DNA from: Brevundimonas sp. Root608
Lineage (GTDB): Bacteria > Pseudomonadota > Alphaproteobacteria > Caulobacterales > Caulobacteraceae
Assembly: GCF_001427825.1 (NCBI RefSeq)
Contig: NZ_LMGT01000001.1
Location: 248,001-312,000 of the forward strand
Reading direction: 5' to 3'
DNA length: 64,000 nt
The position numbers were made by a program, and so were the translations under genes. Under the pieces are notes generated by a model. The model was not told the DNA's origin, did no database searches, and was given only the letters and a program-made list of their open reading frames with translations. This document shows, piece after piece, positions 1 to 17,942 of this stretch (within the stretch, counting starts at the first letter, position 1; the number at the start of each line of letters is the position of its first letter).

Positions 1-3516
<3,516 letters not shown>

Positions 3517-3519
3517 GAT

Positions 3520-3957
3520 TCAGTTCCGTCCGGCGTCGACGAACGCCTTGATGTTGGGCCAGGTCGGCGGCTGGGCGCGCGTACCCTTGCAGACGATATC
3601 GTTGAGGAACTGGGGCGAGGTGTTGGGACGAACGTCCTCCCAGGCCGCCCCCTCCTCGGGATAGCGGTCCGCTTCCGCGCCGTCGGGACCGTATTCGATC
3701 ACGCCGGCGGTGCGCCATTTGCCGGTGGCGCACTGGATTTCATAGGTCTCCACCGAATGGCTGTAGTCGCCCGGCGTCCCGGTCCTCGGCGCCGTGGCCA
3801 CGTGAACGGTGGTGATGTCGCCATTGGCCACGATGCTGTCGACGTCGGCCATGAAGACGTTGTTCTGGCTGCGCGAGAAGGGATGCCAATTCTCGGCCGC
3901 CGCCGGCGTGGCCGCTCCCGCCGCCAGAACCGCAAGGCTTAGTGCAAGATATTTCAC
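3520..3957 (-). CDS. Small exported protein, resembles the surface-adhesin E-like family
   Basis: I chose the GTG at 3957, which is preceded by GGGGAG six bases upstream, giving 145 residues. The N-terminus is a signal peptide: VKY, then a hydrophobic run rich in Leu/Ala, then a TPAAA cleavage region before ENW. The mature part has two Cys (in QCATG and IVCKG), consistent with one disulfide in the periplasm. It contains the pattern NNVFMADVDSI followed by beta-strand-rich sequence, which resembles small secreted adhesin-E-like proteins of alphaproteobacteria. The function is unknown. It is convergent with gyrB, with 3 nt between the stops. Confidence 0.7.
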   Translation of the reverse strand: MKYLALSLAVLAAGAATPAAAENWHPFSRSQNNVFMADVDSIVANGDITTVHVATAPRTGTPGDYSHSVETYEIQCATGKWRTAGVIEYGPDGAEADRYPEEGAAWEDVRPNTSPQFLNDIVCKGTRAQPPTWPNIKAFVDAGRN

Positions 3958-4029
3958 GATGATCTCCCCAGACCCCTGCACCGCATGATGCTCCGCTGCG
4001 CGGCTTTGGCAAGAGGCTGTGGGCGTGGA

Positions 4030-5205
4030 TCAGGCCGCGCGGCGCGCGCCCCCCGCGGCATCGAGGATCGGTTCGAACAGCCATTCCGCCAGATGCCGCA
4101 CGACGGGAACGGCGACCCCGTCTCCGGTCAGCCGGTATGCGGCGCTGCCGGACTCCGGCAGGCGGTAGCGGTCGGCCAGCCCCATCAGTCGCGCCGTCTC
4201 GCGCGGCGACATCAGGCGCGAGCGAATCTCGCCCCGATCGATGACCAGCACCGTCTGGCGACTTGACCCGCCCGCCGGGGTGCGCAGGCAGCCGGCGATG
4301 TCGAAGCGCACTTCCGCCCGCTGCAGCTTGCCGCCGTCGGCGCCCCGGCGGGTCCGCCGGTACAGCGCCCCGACGCGCCGACCGCCGTCGCCGCGGGCCT
4401 GCTCGACCTTGGCCAGATTGACCGGCGACATCAGGGCCAGCAGCCGCGCGGTCCGTTCGGGCGGACTCCAGGGCATATCAGCCGGATCGTCCTCGATCAG
4501 CGCCGCCAGGTCGGCCGGCCGCGCACCCGGCTCGGGCAGCCGCCACCAGACCATCCGGCCGCGCAGGCTCTCGGGCAGCCGGTCGACGGCGCGGCGCAGG
4601 GCGGCCGGATGAAACGGCGCGAGCGGCGCCAGCGCGGTCAGGCCGGACGGCGCCGGCAGATCGCCCCGCACGCCGACCACGAACAGCCGCGGCCGCGACT
4701 GGGGCAGGAACCGGTCGGCATTGATGATCAGGGCGCCCCAGCGGTAGCCCGCCTCGACATAGGTCCGGCAAACCGCCTCGAAATCCCGGCCGCCCCGCGA
4801 GGTCAGCGTGCCGCACACATTCTCGACCGCCACGATCGCCGGCGCCCGTCCGTCGGCCGCCAGCCCCCGGACCACGTCCCAGAAGGCGTGGAAGGTGCCC
4901 GAGCGCCGTCCGCCCAGGCCGGCTCCCGCACCGGCCAGCGACAGGTCCTGGCACGGAAACGAGCCCCACATCAGATCGGCCGCGCCCGGCAGATCGCTCG
5001 CGGCCACGGCGCCGATGTCGCCGAGGTGGAAATCGCCGTCGCCCCAGTTGGCGCGATAGGCCTGACCCTTCCCGGCGTCGATGTCGTTGGCGAACAGGCA
5101 GCGCCAGCCCTCGCCCAGCCCGGCCCGGACCATGCCGCCGCCTGCGAAGAACTCATAGAATCCGGGGCGACCGTCGGCCGGCGTTTCAGGGCGCGATTCG
5201 CTCAT
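4030..5205 (-). CDS. DNA (cytosine-5-)-methyltransferase, orphan
   Basis: This enzyme transfers a methyl group from SAM to C5 of cytosine in a specific DNA site. The 391 residues carry motif I FAGGG (about 20), the catalytic motif IV PCQD with Cys85, ENV (motif VI), QSRPRLFVVG (motif VIII), a target recognition region, and a C-terminal motif X (GDGVAVPVV). All motifs are in canonical order. An ATG at 5205 is preferred; an in-frame extension of 12 residues to 5241 is possible. No restriction endonuclease adjoins it, so it may be a solitary regulatory or prophage-derived methylase. Its GC-rich codon use matches the surrounding core genes. Confidence 0.9.
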   Translation of the reverse strand: MSESRPETPADGRPGFYEFFAGGGMVRAGLGEGWRCLFANDIDAGKGQAYRANWGDGDFHLGDIGAVAASDLPGAADLMWGSFPCQDLSLAGAGAGLGGRRSGTFHAFWDVVRGLAADGRAPAIVAVENVCGTLTSRGGRDFEAVCRTYVEAGYRWGALIINADRFLPQSRPRLFVVGVRGDLPAPSGLTALAPLAPFHPAALRRAVDRLPESLRGRMVWWRLPEPGARPADLAALIEDDPADMPWSPPERTARLLALMSPVNLAKVEQARGDGGRRVGALYRRTRRGADGGKLQRAEVRFDIAGCLRTPAGGSSRQTVLVIDRGEIRSRLMSPRETARLMGLADRYRLPESGSAAYRLTGDGVAVPVVRHLAEWLFEPILDAAGGARRAA

Positions 5206-5619
5206 GATCCGACGCTGACGCCCCGGCGTCCCGAAGTCCACCGGAAGGGCGGCATCGCCCGCCTGTCATCGGGGCGATCCGGGCTTCCCCGCGCGGCGCC
5301 GGCATCAGGTTGATCAGCAGGGGCGCCACGCCCATCAGAAGAAACGCGGCGGCGAAGGCCAGGAGGAGACCGTCTCCGGTCCTGCGCCAGCGGTGCGTAC
5401 GCCTCGCGCGCGACGCTGGCGTCCCGGGCCCGATTGGCGCGTCAAAATATGTTCCGTCTGTCGGAACCGTTCCGGTTCCTCGCGGTTTTTTGCAGTTGGT
5501 TCGGGGGAAGCGGACGGAAGGTGGGCGGGGGCGCGGCGATCGCGAAAGCGGGACCGCCTTCTTGCCGCCAGACGGCCGACGGAGCCTTCGGACGGTTGCC
5601 CCTGAGCTGAAGGTGAAAG
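5206..5619. other. Intergenic region between divergent methyltransferase and polyHAMP kinase
   Basis: This 414-bp gap separates two divergently transcribed genes and should hold both promoters. A short hydrophobic reading frame exists on the minus strand (about 5270-5390) but has no credible start codon and runs into the methylase in another frame, so I do not call it. A 17-bp perfect inverted repeat and a sigma-EcfG-like promoter are described separately. Confidence 0.5.
5463..5487 (+). promoter_or_regulatory. Candidate EcfG/sigma-T-type stress promoter with embedded palindrome
   Basis: GGAAC (5463-5467) is followed after 16 bp by GGTT (5484-5487), one base from the alphaproteobacterial general-stress consensus GGAAC-N16/17-CGTT. 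The -35 element is also the left arm of a perfect inverted repeat, GGAACCG-TTC-CGGTTCC (5463-5479). It lies 133 bp before the polyHAMP kinase start. Assignment rests on motif match only. Confidence 0.35.
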
Positions 5620-11426
<5,807 letters not shown>

Positions 11427-11427
<1 letters not shown>

Positions 11428-13460
11428 TGGGCCGTCAAACCAGAACGAAACCGAAGCCGCTGACGGCGCGCGTCCTCATCGTCGACGACGACGAACGCAA
11501 CGCCTTCGCCGCCTCGGAGGCGCTGGAGGTGCTGGGCCACGAACTGGTCATCGCCCGCTCGGGCGAGGAGGCGCTGCGGCTGCTGCTGCATCAGGAATTC
11601 GCGGTCATCCTGCTGGACCTGCACATGCCCGGCATGGACGGCTACGAGACCGCCAGACTGATCCGCGAACACCCCCGCACGCGCGACACGCCGATCGTCT
11701 TCGTCACCGCCGTGTTCCGCGACGAAGCCCACATCTTCCAGGCCTATACCGCCGGCGCCGTCGATGTGGTGTTCAAGCCGGTCGACCCCTTCATCCTGCG
11801 CTCCAAGGTGGCGATCCTGGTCGAGTTGCACCTCAAGACGCTGGAGGTGCGCCGTCAGGCCGAGGAACAGCACGCCCTGCTGGAGGCCAACGCCCGCATC
11901 ACCGAGGAAAAGCTGGCTGCGGAACTGGCCCTGCGCGAGACGCGGGAACGGCAGGACACCATCCTGAAATCCCTGCCCGTGGTCTTCACCTCGCGCGCCA
12001 GCGCCCATCCGTTCGGCGCCCTGTTCGTCAGCGACAGCATTGCGCCCCTGACGGGCTTCGCCCCCAGCCGGTTCGTGGATGAGCCGGAAATCGGTCTCGG
12101 CCGCATCCACCCCGACGACGTCGCGGGCGTGATCAACTGCCTGATGCAGGCCTCCACAAGCGGGGCCTATGCCTGCGAATACCGCTGGCAGTGTTCCGAC
12201 GGGACTTGGCGCACCTTCCTCGACCAGGGCGTCTGGGTGCCCGACGCCAACGGCGGGGAGGGGGAGATTCTCGGCACCCTGCTGGACGTCACCGACCGCC
12301 GACAGCTCGAGGAGCATCTGGCCCAGGCGCGCAAGATGGAGGCGGTGGGCCAGCTGACGGGCGGGGTCGCCCACGACTTCAACAATCTGCTGACGGTGGT
12401 GCTGGGCAACGCCGACATCCTGCTGCGCCGGCTCGGCGACGACGAGCCGCGGATCACGCGCCAGCTGTCCGCCATCCGTTCTGCGGCCGAGCGCGGCCAG
12501 ACCCTGACCCGCCAGCTGCTGGCCTTCTCGCGCCGGCAGCAGCTCAACCCGCAGGTCATCGACCTGAACGCCCTGATCCGCGGCTTCGCCCCGCTGATGC
12601 AGCAGGCGGTGGGCGAGGGGATCACCATCGCCCTGGAACTGCACGGCGATCCGCTGCACGCCTCGATCGATCCCACCCATCTGGAGACCGCCCTGCTGAA
12701 CCTGGCGGTCAACGCCCGCGACGCCATGGAGGGGGACGGCCGGCTGGTCGTGGCCACTTCGGCGGTGACGGACGACGAGGCGCAACCCATGGCGCGCATC
12801 CTGGTCGGCGACACCGGTCCGGGTATGGCGGAGGACGTCGCCCAGCGGGTGTTCGAGCCCTTCTACACCACCAAGGAAGTCGGCCGGGGAACGGGTCTGG
12901 GCCTGTCGCAGGTCTATGGTTTCGTCAGCCAGTCCGGCGGCCGCATCGACGTGTCGGCCACGCCCGGAGAGGGCGCCGTCTTCGAACTGATGCTGCCCCT
13001 CACCGATGAGGCGCCCGCCGCCGCGGCGGCCGAGATCGAGGCTGCCAAGGTCGAGGCCGGCTCGGAACGGGTGCTGATCGTCGAGGACGATCCGGCGGTG
13101 CTGAGCCTGTGCCTGGATATGCTGACCAGCCTCGGCTACCGCTGCGACGTCGCGTCGGACGCGGGCGGGGCCCTGCATCGGCTGGACAGCGACCCGGACT
13201 ACGACCTGCTGTTTTCCGACGTGATCATGCCCGGCGGGATGAACGGCATCGAGCTGGCGCAGAAGGCGCAACAGCGCCATCCCGATCTGAAGGTGCTGCT
13301 GACCTCCGGCTACCTTGGCGAAACCGGCAACCAGATGCAGCACGACTTCCCGCTGATCGACAAACCCTACCAGTGCGCCGAACTGGCCAGCCGCCTGCGT
13401 GCGGTGCTGGGCGCCCCGGCCATGGCCGAAGCGCCCGCTGCGGGGCGTCAGGTCCGGTAG
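11427..13460 (+). CDS. Hybrid histidine kinase, REC-PAS-HisKA-HATPase-REC
   Basis: This 677-residue protein starts at the ATG at 11427, which overlaps the previous stop by one base. The N-terminal receiver has Asp64 in [12 protein letters not shown] coiled segment is followed by a PAS fold (about 180-300, RIHPDDV and DVTDRRQ), then a HisKA with His316 in VAHDFNNLL, an HATPase_c ([11 protein letters not shown]), and a C-terminal receiver with Asp598 in [12 protein letters not shown]. The HDFNN box is typical of the family of PAS kinases that act through small receivers. Linked translation with the polyHAMP kinase suggests the N-terminal receiver of this protein is phosphorylated by, or exchanges phosphate with, its upstream partner. 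It overlaps the convergent gene downstream by 13 bp. Confidence 0.92.
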
Positions 13461-14032
13461 GTCAGGACCACCCGGCCCTCCTGCGTCGCCCGGCTGCCGG
13501 CCAGCGTCAGCTCGAGGGGCTTCTTCAGTCCGCCGAAAAGGGACTGGCCTCCGCCCAGCGCGATCGGATGAACGATCAGCCGCAGCTCGTCGATCAGGCC
13601 CTCATTGAGGAGATTGCGGACCAGGGTGGCTCCGCCAGCGACGTAGATGTTTTTCCCCGGCTCAGCCTTGATGGCGGCGAGGGTCTTCAGGTCTCGCACG
13701 ATCCGCGCATTGGGCCATGGCGCTTCCTGAAGTGTGCGGGACATCACCACATGAGGCGTCCTGCTGGCCTGCTCGGCATAGGCGATCTCGGGCGGAGTGG
13801 GAGGGCGCTCCATGAAGGGCGCGAGGGCCTTGGGATCCCGGTGGATCGCCTCCCAGAACATGCCGTAGCCGGGATACATGCCGGCGCCGATGACGAAGAC
13901 GTCGACATCGTCGATCAGGCCAAGGGCGTCCGCCCAGCTGCTGACCCAGTCCTGCTCGCCTTCCGGCCCCCGGGTGTAGCCGTCCAGCGAGACTTGAAGG
14001 GCCGCGATCATGGTTCTCGAAGCGTGCGCCAA
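13448..14032 (-). CDS. DHFR/RibD C-terminal-like reductase
   Basis: This is a probable NADPH-dependent reductase of the dihydrofolate reductase superfamily. It shows the N-terminal strand AALQVSLDGYT, a central PHVVMSRTL segment, the GKNIYVAGGATLVRNLL nucleotide-binding motif, and the DELRLIVHPIALGGGQSLF ending typical of RibD C-terminal domains. A TTG at 14032 has GGAGG five bases upstream and gives 194 residues. An ATG at 14011 (MIAALQ) would match homologue starts better but lacks an SD. The substrate is not predictable; members of this group often sit beside ArsR/SRPBCC pairs, as here. Confidence 0.85.
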   Translation of the reverse strand: MAHASRTMIAALQVSLDGYTRGPEGEQDWVSSWADALGLIDDVDVFVIGAGMYPGYGMFWEAIHRDPKALAPFMERPPTPPEIAYAEQASRTPHVVMSRTLQEAPWPNARIVRDLKTLAAIKAEPGKNIYVAGGATLVRNLLNEGLIDELRLIVHPIALGGGQSLFGGLKKPLELTLAGSRATQEGRVVLTYRT

Positions 14033-14081
14033 AATGGCCTCCGTCGTCTGGTCCGGCCGCTCAGCAACCCGGATTCTCGGG

Positions 14082-14615
14082 TCAGGCGGAGATGCGGTCC
14101 GCGTATTCGGCCTTCAGGCTGTGCCATCGATCCCAGAAGGGATCGGCCTGCCCGCCCCTGAGGCGAATCCCCAGCAGGTCGAGATGGGCGTGCCATCCCG
14201 CGCCGATGTTCAACAGCGTCGCCCGGTCGGTCAGGCGGTGATGGGTCAGCGTCAGGATTACGTCGTCGCCGCTGGCTTCCAGGTCGAAGGTCACGCCGCC
14301 CGTCGAGCCCCAGGTGATGGCCAGCCGGGTCGGAGCCTGAAGTTCGGTGATCGTTCCTTCCAGACGGTGTTCCTCGGGCGCGCCGGCCGGCCGGGCGCCG
14401 GAGGGGTCGGTCAGTTCGTCATTGCGCCAGATGAACTGGAAGCTCCCGCCCATGGTCAGGTCCATCGCGCCCGCCGCCAGCCATTGCCGGCGCAGGTCGG
14501 CCTCGGTGAGATAGTCCCACACCCGCTCGATCGGTCCCGGGAGCAGCCGCTGGATGGTCAGGGTCATGGGTTCTGTCACGACGCCATAGGCGTCCTTGCT
14601 CGCGAGCCGGCTCAT
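14082..14615 (-). CDS. SRPBCC (AHSA1/START-like) domain protein
   Basis: This 177-residue helix-grip protein has the signature IQRLLPGPIERVWDYLTE near the N-terminus, the W-G-N-rich middle, and a terminal helix with GWHAHLDLL. Such proteins bind hydrophobic ligands, and the AHSA1-like subgroup is commonly paired with an ArsR regulator. The ATG at 14615 overlaps the stop of the upstream arsR-type gene by 4 nt (ATGA), so the two form an operon. The ligand is unknown. A longer in-frame start would run back inside arsR and is not needed. Confidence 0.88.
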   Translation of the reverse strand: MSRLASKDAYGVVTEPMTLTIQRLLPGPIERVWDYLTEADLRRQWLAAGAMDLTMGGSFQFIWRNDELTDPSGARPAGAPEEHRLEGTITELQAPTRLAITWGSTGGVTFDLEASGDDVILTLTHHRLTDRATLLNIGAGWHAHLDLLGIRLRGGQADPFWDRWHSLKAEYADRISA

Positions 14616-14977
14616 TGATCGTCTCCTTGTCGGGGTTTGGAAGTTGCCGCGCGCTCCTGTCGAAGCAGCCCGTCCAGCACGGACAGTCGGTCGGTCCAGA
14701 ACCGCTCGTAGAAGCCCAGCCATTCATTGGCGCTGGCCAGCGGTCCCGGGTTCAGGCTGCAGACGTGCTGTCGTCCCCGTATTTCGCGCCGAACCAGCCC
14801 GGCTCTCTCCAGAACCTTGATGTGTTTGGACGCGGCGTTCAGGGACATCGAGAAGGGGTCGGCTAACTGGCCGACCGTGCGCTCGCCGTCGGCGAGGGCG
14901 CGGATCATCTGCCGTCTCGTGCCGTCGCCCAGGGCGTGGAAGACGTGATCCAGCGGTGTCTGCTGATGTTCAACCAT
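14612..14977 (-). CDS. ArsR-family winged-helix repressor
   Basis: This 121-residue metal-independent type ArsR/SmtB protein has the HTH in AASKHIKVLERAGLV followed by a wing with REIRGRQHV. The CxC metal site of ArsR/SmtB sensors is absent, as is usual for members paired with SRPBCC proteins. I chose the ATG at 14977, which starts the helix HQQTPLDHVFHALGDGTRR. A TTG at 15013 is in frame but coincides with the -35 element. The gene lies at the head of the operon with the SRPBCC gene and is flanked by two identical-type operators, so autorepression is likely. Confidence 0.9.
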   Translation of the reverse strand: MVEHQQTPLDHVFHALGDGTRRQMIRALADGERTVGQLADPFSMSLNAASKHIKVLERAGLVRREIRGRQHVCSLNPGPLASANEWLGFYERFWTDRLSVLDGLLRQERAATSKPRQGDDQ

Positions 14978-14984
14978 GTGGTTG
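14971..14984. promoter_or_regulatory. Operator O1, CAACC-N4-GGTTG
   Basis: CAACCATGTGGTTG is a perfect 5-bp-arm inverted repeat with a 4-bp spacer that contains the ArsR start codon. A second copy with the same arms lies exactly 40 bp away. Binding by the ArsR product here would block the start of transcription and translation. Confidence 0.7.
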
Positions 14985-15013
14985 AGATTACGCGGGGGAT
15001 TCCGAACAGTCAA
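14985..15013 (-). promoter_or_regulatory. Candidate promoter of the arsR-SRPBCC operon
   Basis: On the minus strand TTGACT (15013-15008) is followed after 17 bp by TAATCT (14990-14985). The -35 matches the housekeeping consensus in five of six bases; the -10 is weak. Transcription would begin at or within a few bases of the ATG at 14977, implying a leaderless message, which agrees with the absence of an SD. Confidence 0.5.
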
Positions 15014-15024
15014 CCGTATGGTTG
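15011..15024. promoter_or_regulatory. Operator O2, CAACC-N4-GGTTG
   Basis: CAACCGTATGGTTG has the same arms and spacing as O1, 40 bp upstream of it. It overlaps the first bases of the candidate -35 element. The pair on either side of one promoter is the expected layout for an autoregulated ArsR operon. Confidence 0.7.
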
Positions 15025-15084
15025 ATCATTTTTCCGCATGCCCAAAGGTCACGCGGCCCGCAGTCTTCTACAGGTGCGACGTCC

Positions 15085-15203
15085 TTATGCCGGGGCCCAC
15101 AGGCAGTCGGCGGCGAGGGCGTAGCCCTTGCCCTGCACCGTCTGGATCAGATCCGGATGAAGGGCGCGCCGGGCCGGGCCGCCTTCGATGGCCAAGCATT
15201 CGG
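15085..15203 (-). pseudogene. Relic of a winged-helix (OmpR/CadC-type) DNA-binding C-terminus
   Basis: Immediately downstream of the serine hydrolase, another minus-strand frame ending with TAA at 15085 encodes HPDLIQTVQGKGYALA. This is close to the conserved last strand and wing of OmpR/CadC-type DNA-binding domains (pattern LIxTVxGxGYxL). No start or N-terminal part of such a regulator is present; the frame upstream is a shadow of the hydrolase. I read it as a truncated leftover, with a chance resemblance as the alternative. Confidence 0.4.
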
Positions 15204-16541
15204 TCACCCGCCGACCGAGGCTCGGGCCGGGGATGTTGAACCAAGGTCCTCTGCGATCGCCCGGCGGACGTCGTTGACGATGGGCGTGTGATCGGTGGGA
15301 AACTGCTGGACCATGACGACGGCGGCCAGGCCGGACTCGGGATCGATCCAGGCGGTCGTCCCGGCCGCGCCGTAGTGGCCATACGAGCCCGCCCGCAACC
15401 CGCCGGGCGCCGGATCGTCGCGCAGCCGCACATAGCCGCCGAAGCCATGACCCTGGCCGTCGAAGCCGGTGACCGCCTCGGGCAGGATGTTGGTGTGGAT
15501 CAGCCGCGCGGTCTCGGGGCGCATGACCCGCCGGTCTCCGACGCGCCCCTCGTCGAGCAGCATGGTCAGGAACCGGAGATAGTCGCGCGTGCTGGATAGC
15601 AGCCCCGCGCCCCCCGCGAACAGGGTTACGGGCTGCGCATAGGCGGTGGTCGCCGGGCTGTCGATGCGGATCGGCCCGGAGGCGGTGAAGGCGTAGAAGG
15701 ACGCGAAGCGGTCGGCCTTGTCCGCAGGCAGCCGCCAGTCGGTGTCGGGCATGCCGATCGGGTCCAGCAGGCGCGTCCGGACGAAGGCTTCGAAACTCAT
15801 TCCGCTGACGCGCTGGATCACCAGACCGAGCACGTCGAGCGAGACGCCGTATTCGTAGGCGGTCCCGGGCTGGAACAGCCGGGGGATGTCCGCCAGCCGC
15901 GCGACCATCTGCTCCAGATCCGCGGCCTTGGGACCGTCGATCGCGGGCCGCGGATCGATGGTGGCGCCCGTCGACGGGAAGATCCCGGCCCGGCGATAGG
16001 CCATGTGAACCGGGCCCGCGCCCGAGAAATGATAGGTCAGTCCGGAGGTGTGGGTGAGCAGGTGACGGATCGTCATCGGCCGTTCGAGGGCCGTCCCCTC
16101 CAGTCCTTCGCCCGGATTGACCGCGACCTTGAGGGCCCGGAATTCCGGAATGATCTCGACGACCGGTTGATCCAGATGCAGGCGTCCGTCCTCGATCAGA
16201 AGCGCGCACGCCGCCCCAGTGATCAGCTTGGTCAGGGAGTAGATTCTGAAGATCGTCCGATCGTCGACCGGCGTCGGATCGTCGAAGGCGAGGGCCCCTG
16301 CGCGGACATAGGCGGGACCGGAGGTTCCGTGCCGCAGTCCGACCGTCGCGCCCGGGAGCCGACGGGCGGTGACATAGCCGTCGACGACCGCCTGGCAGTG
16401 TTCAAACGTCAGCGCGGCGTCCCGGGTCGCCGCGCTGACAGCGCCCGGCTTCACAGCGCCGATCATGAGCATGGCCGCGGCGCCGTTCATCCACTGGCGC
16501 CTGTCGGGCTGGACCGCCCATGTCGCGTGCGGAGGCTTCAT
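15204..16541 (-). CDS. Serine hydrolase, beta-lactamase/esterase family, probably Tat-exported
   Basis: This 445-residue member of the class C beta-lactamase-like family (Pfam Beta-lactamase) has the catalytic SxxK motif as SLTK (Ser102, Lys105). It also has the HLLTHTSGLTY segment, a YEYGVS tyrosine motif, and a C-terminal GHYGAAGTTAW that replaces the KTG triad. The N-terminus has DRRQWMNG followed by an Ala/Met-rich hydrophobic stretch and AVSA, resembling a Tat signal. The ATG at 16541 overlaps the stop of the DUF1272 gene (TGATG), so the two are coupled. Esterase or peptidase activity is more likely than antibiotic resistance, but the substrate is unknown. Confidence 0.88.
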   Translation of the reverse strand: MKPPHATWAVQPDRRQWMNGAAAMLMIGAVKPGAVSAATRDAALTFEHCQAVVDGYVTARRLPGATVGLRHGTSGPAYVRAGALAFDDPTPVDDRTIFRIYSLTKLITGAACALLIEDGRLHLDQPVVEIIPEFRALKVAVNPGEGLEGTALERPMTIRHLLTHTSGLTYHFSGAGPVHMAYRRAGIFPSTGATIDPRPAIDGPKAADLEQMVARLADIPRLFQPGTAYEYGVSLDVLGLVIQRVSGMSFEAFVRTRLLDPIGMPDTDWRLPADKADRFASFYAFTASGPIRIDSPATTAYAQPVTLFAGGAGLLSSTRDYLRFLTMLLDEGRVGDRRVMRPETARLIHTNILPEAVTGFDGQGHGFGGYVRLRDDPAPGGLRAGSYGHYGAAGTTAWIDPESGLAAVVMVQQFPTDHTPIVNDVRRAIAEDLGSTSPARASVGG

Positions 16542-16804
16542 CAGGCCGCTCCCGCAGCGCCCGGCGCGCAGCGCCGGTCGTCCCGCAGGACGCGTTTGAG
16601 CGACACGGGGACCTTGAGCAGGGCCGCCGCCGGCCGCGTGGGCCGCAGGACCAGATCGCCGCCGCAGTTCGGGCAGGCGCCAGCGAACGCGACCTCGGCG
16701 CAGGCCGCGCAGAAGGTGCATTCGAACGTGCAGATCCGCGCCTCCGGGTCCCCGTTCGCGAGGTCCCGGTCACAGCATTCGCAATTGGGCCGCATCTCCA
16801 GCAT
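16541..16804 (-). CDS. DUF1272 zinc-ribbon-like protein
   Basis: This 87-residue protein begins MLEMRPNCECCDRDL, the hallmark of the DUF1272 family. It contains several Cys pairs (CECC, CTFECTFC, CAAC, CPNC), so one or two zinc sites are expected. Molecular function is unknown for the family. It is coupled to the serine hydrolase by stop/start overlap and is divergent from the AraC gene at 17020 across a 215-bp gap that should contain both promoters. Confidence 0.85.
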   Translation of the reverse strand: MLEMRPNCECCDRDLANGDPEARICTFECTFCAACAEVAFAGACPNCGGDLVLRPTRPAAALLKVPVSLKRVLRDDRRCAPGAAGAA

Positions 16805-17019
16805 CGGACTTTCCTGCTGCGCCGCTGAACCGGCCGGCGCGCCAAAACCGCCTGTTCTTGAACCGGGAAACCGCCCTCGCGCTTCCATGTTTCGGCTAAG
16901 TTTCACGGGCTCGCCGGGATGGCCGGCGAGGTGGCGGTTCCGCGCTTCCATGATAGATTTTGTCCTCGGCCGCCGCCGATGCGGCGCAACGGCCGCAACC
17001 TTCCGGGATTGAAATTCGC

Positions 17020-17859
17020 ATGGCCTCCCTGGATTCCGGCGTCGTTCAGCCGGCTTCGCCCGACGCCTCGGGAACGCGCCTGTTCGCGTGGGGCGCGCGG
17101 GCGATCTACCTCGGCCCGGCCTTCAATCTGTCGGCCCACAGGAATGCGGTGGGCGTGATCGCCCTCGGGCTCGACGAGCCGTTCGGCGTGGCGGAACCGC
17201 CCGCGGCCTCGTCCGGCCGATATCGCCTGTGCCGCAGCGCGATCATCCCGCCCAACACGCTTCATCATTTCGCCGACACCCAGGGCCTGATGGCGTTCAT
17301 CTATGTCGACGCCCTGAGCCGTGACCTGCACCATCTGGGTGAGACCGCGGCAGCGCGCCTGTCCCACGCCGCCTTCGATCTCGCCGACGAAGCGGCCTTG
17401 ATCGGGACGCTGCGGGGACTGGCGTCCGCAGCGATCGACTGGCCGACGGCGCGGGTCGTGCTGGAACGGATTCTGCTCGGACCCGACCATGCGCCCGTCG
17501 ACCGGCGCGTCGCCGGCGCCCTGTCGCTGCTTCACGGCAGCCCCGACGATCGCCCCTCGCTGTCGGCGCTCGCATCCCGGGCCGGTCTCTCGGAATCCCG
17601 CCTGCGACACCTCTTCAAGGCGACGACAGGGGTCCCGTTGAGGCGCTACCGGATTTGGGTGGCGATGCGGGTGGCGCTTCAGGCCCTGTCGCGCGGAGCC
17701 AGCATCACCACCGCCGCGCTCGACGCGGGCTTCGCCTCTTCCGCCCATTTCAGCACGGCCTTCCGGGAGATGTTCGGGATGGAGCCCTCACGACTGACCC
17801 GCGGGGGCCTTGTCCTTGAGGGCGCGCGATCCAACAGTCGAAGCGCAGCCGCTTCCTGA
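17020..17859 (+). CDS. AraC-family transcriptional regulator
   Basis: This 279-residue protein has a cupin-like N-terminal sensing domain (about 10-160, with a PPNTLHHFADT metal/ligand-type turn). The C-terminus has two helix-turn-helix motifs, SLSALASRAGLSESRLRHLF and ITTAALDAGFASSAHFSTAF. The ATG at 17020 is chosen over an in-frame start at 16960 because it begins at homologous length. It is divergent from the DUF1272/serine hydrolase operon, which is its most likely target. It is followed on the same strand by a SnoaL-like gene 83 bp downstream. Confidence 0.88.
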   Translation: MASLDSGVVQPASPDASGTRLFAWGARAIYLGPAFNLSAHRNAVGVIALGLDEPFGVAEPPAASSGRYRLCRSAIIPPNTLHHFADTQGLMAFIYVDALSRDLHHLGETAAARLSHAAFDLADEAALIGTLRGLASAAIDWPTARVVLERILLGPDHAPVDRRVAGALSLLHGSPDDRPSLSALASRAGLSESRLRHLFKATTGVPLRRYRIWVAMRVALQALSRGASITTAALDAGFASSAHFSTAFREMFGMEPSRLTRGGLVLEGARSNSRSAAAS

Positions 17860-17942
17860 AAGCCCGCCGCCCCGGCCGGAGTTAGCCTCTCCGCAAGGGG
17901 TCAGTCGGCGCACGGCGCGTCGGAGACGTCTCGTGGAGCGCC

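Noticed and set aside
5260..5450. Short hydrophobic minus-strand frame (LLLAFAAAFLLMGVAPLLINL) between methylase and kinase
   Set aside because: No start codon precedes the hydrophobic part in that frame and it runs into the methylase out of frame; a small membrane protein cannot be supported.
15204..16541. Antibiotic-resistance beta-lactamase
   Set aside because: The KTG box is replaced and the sequence fits the broad serine hydrolase/esterase family; resistance cannot be inferred.
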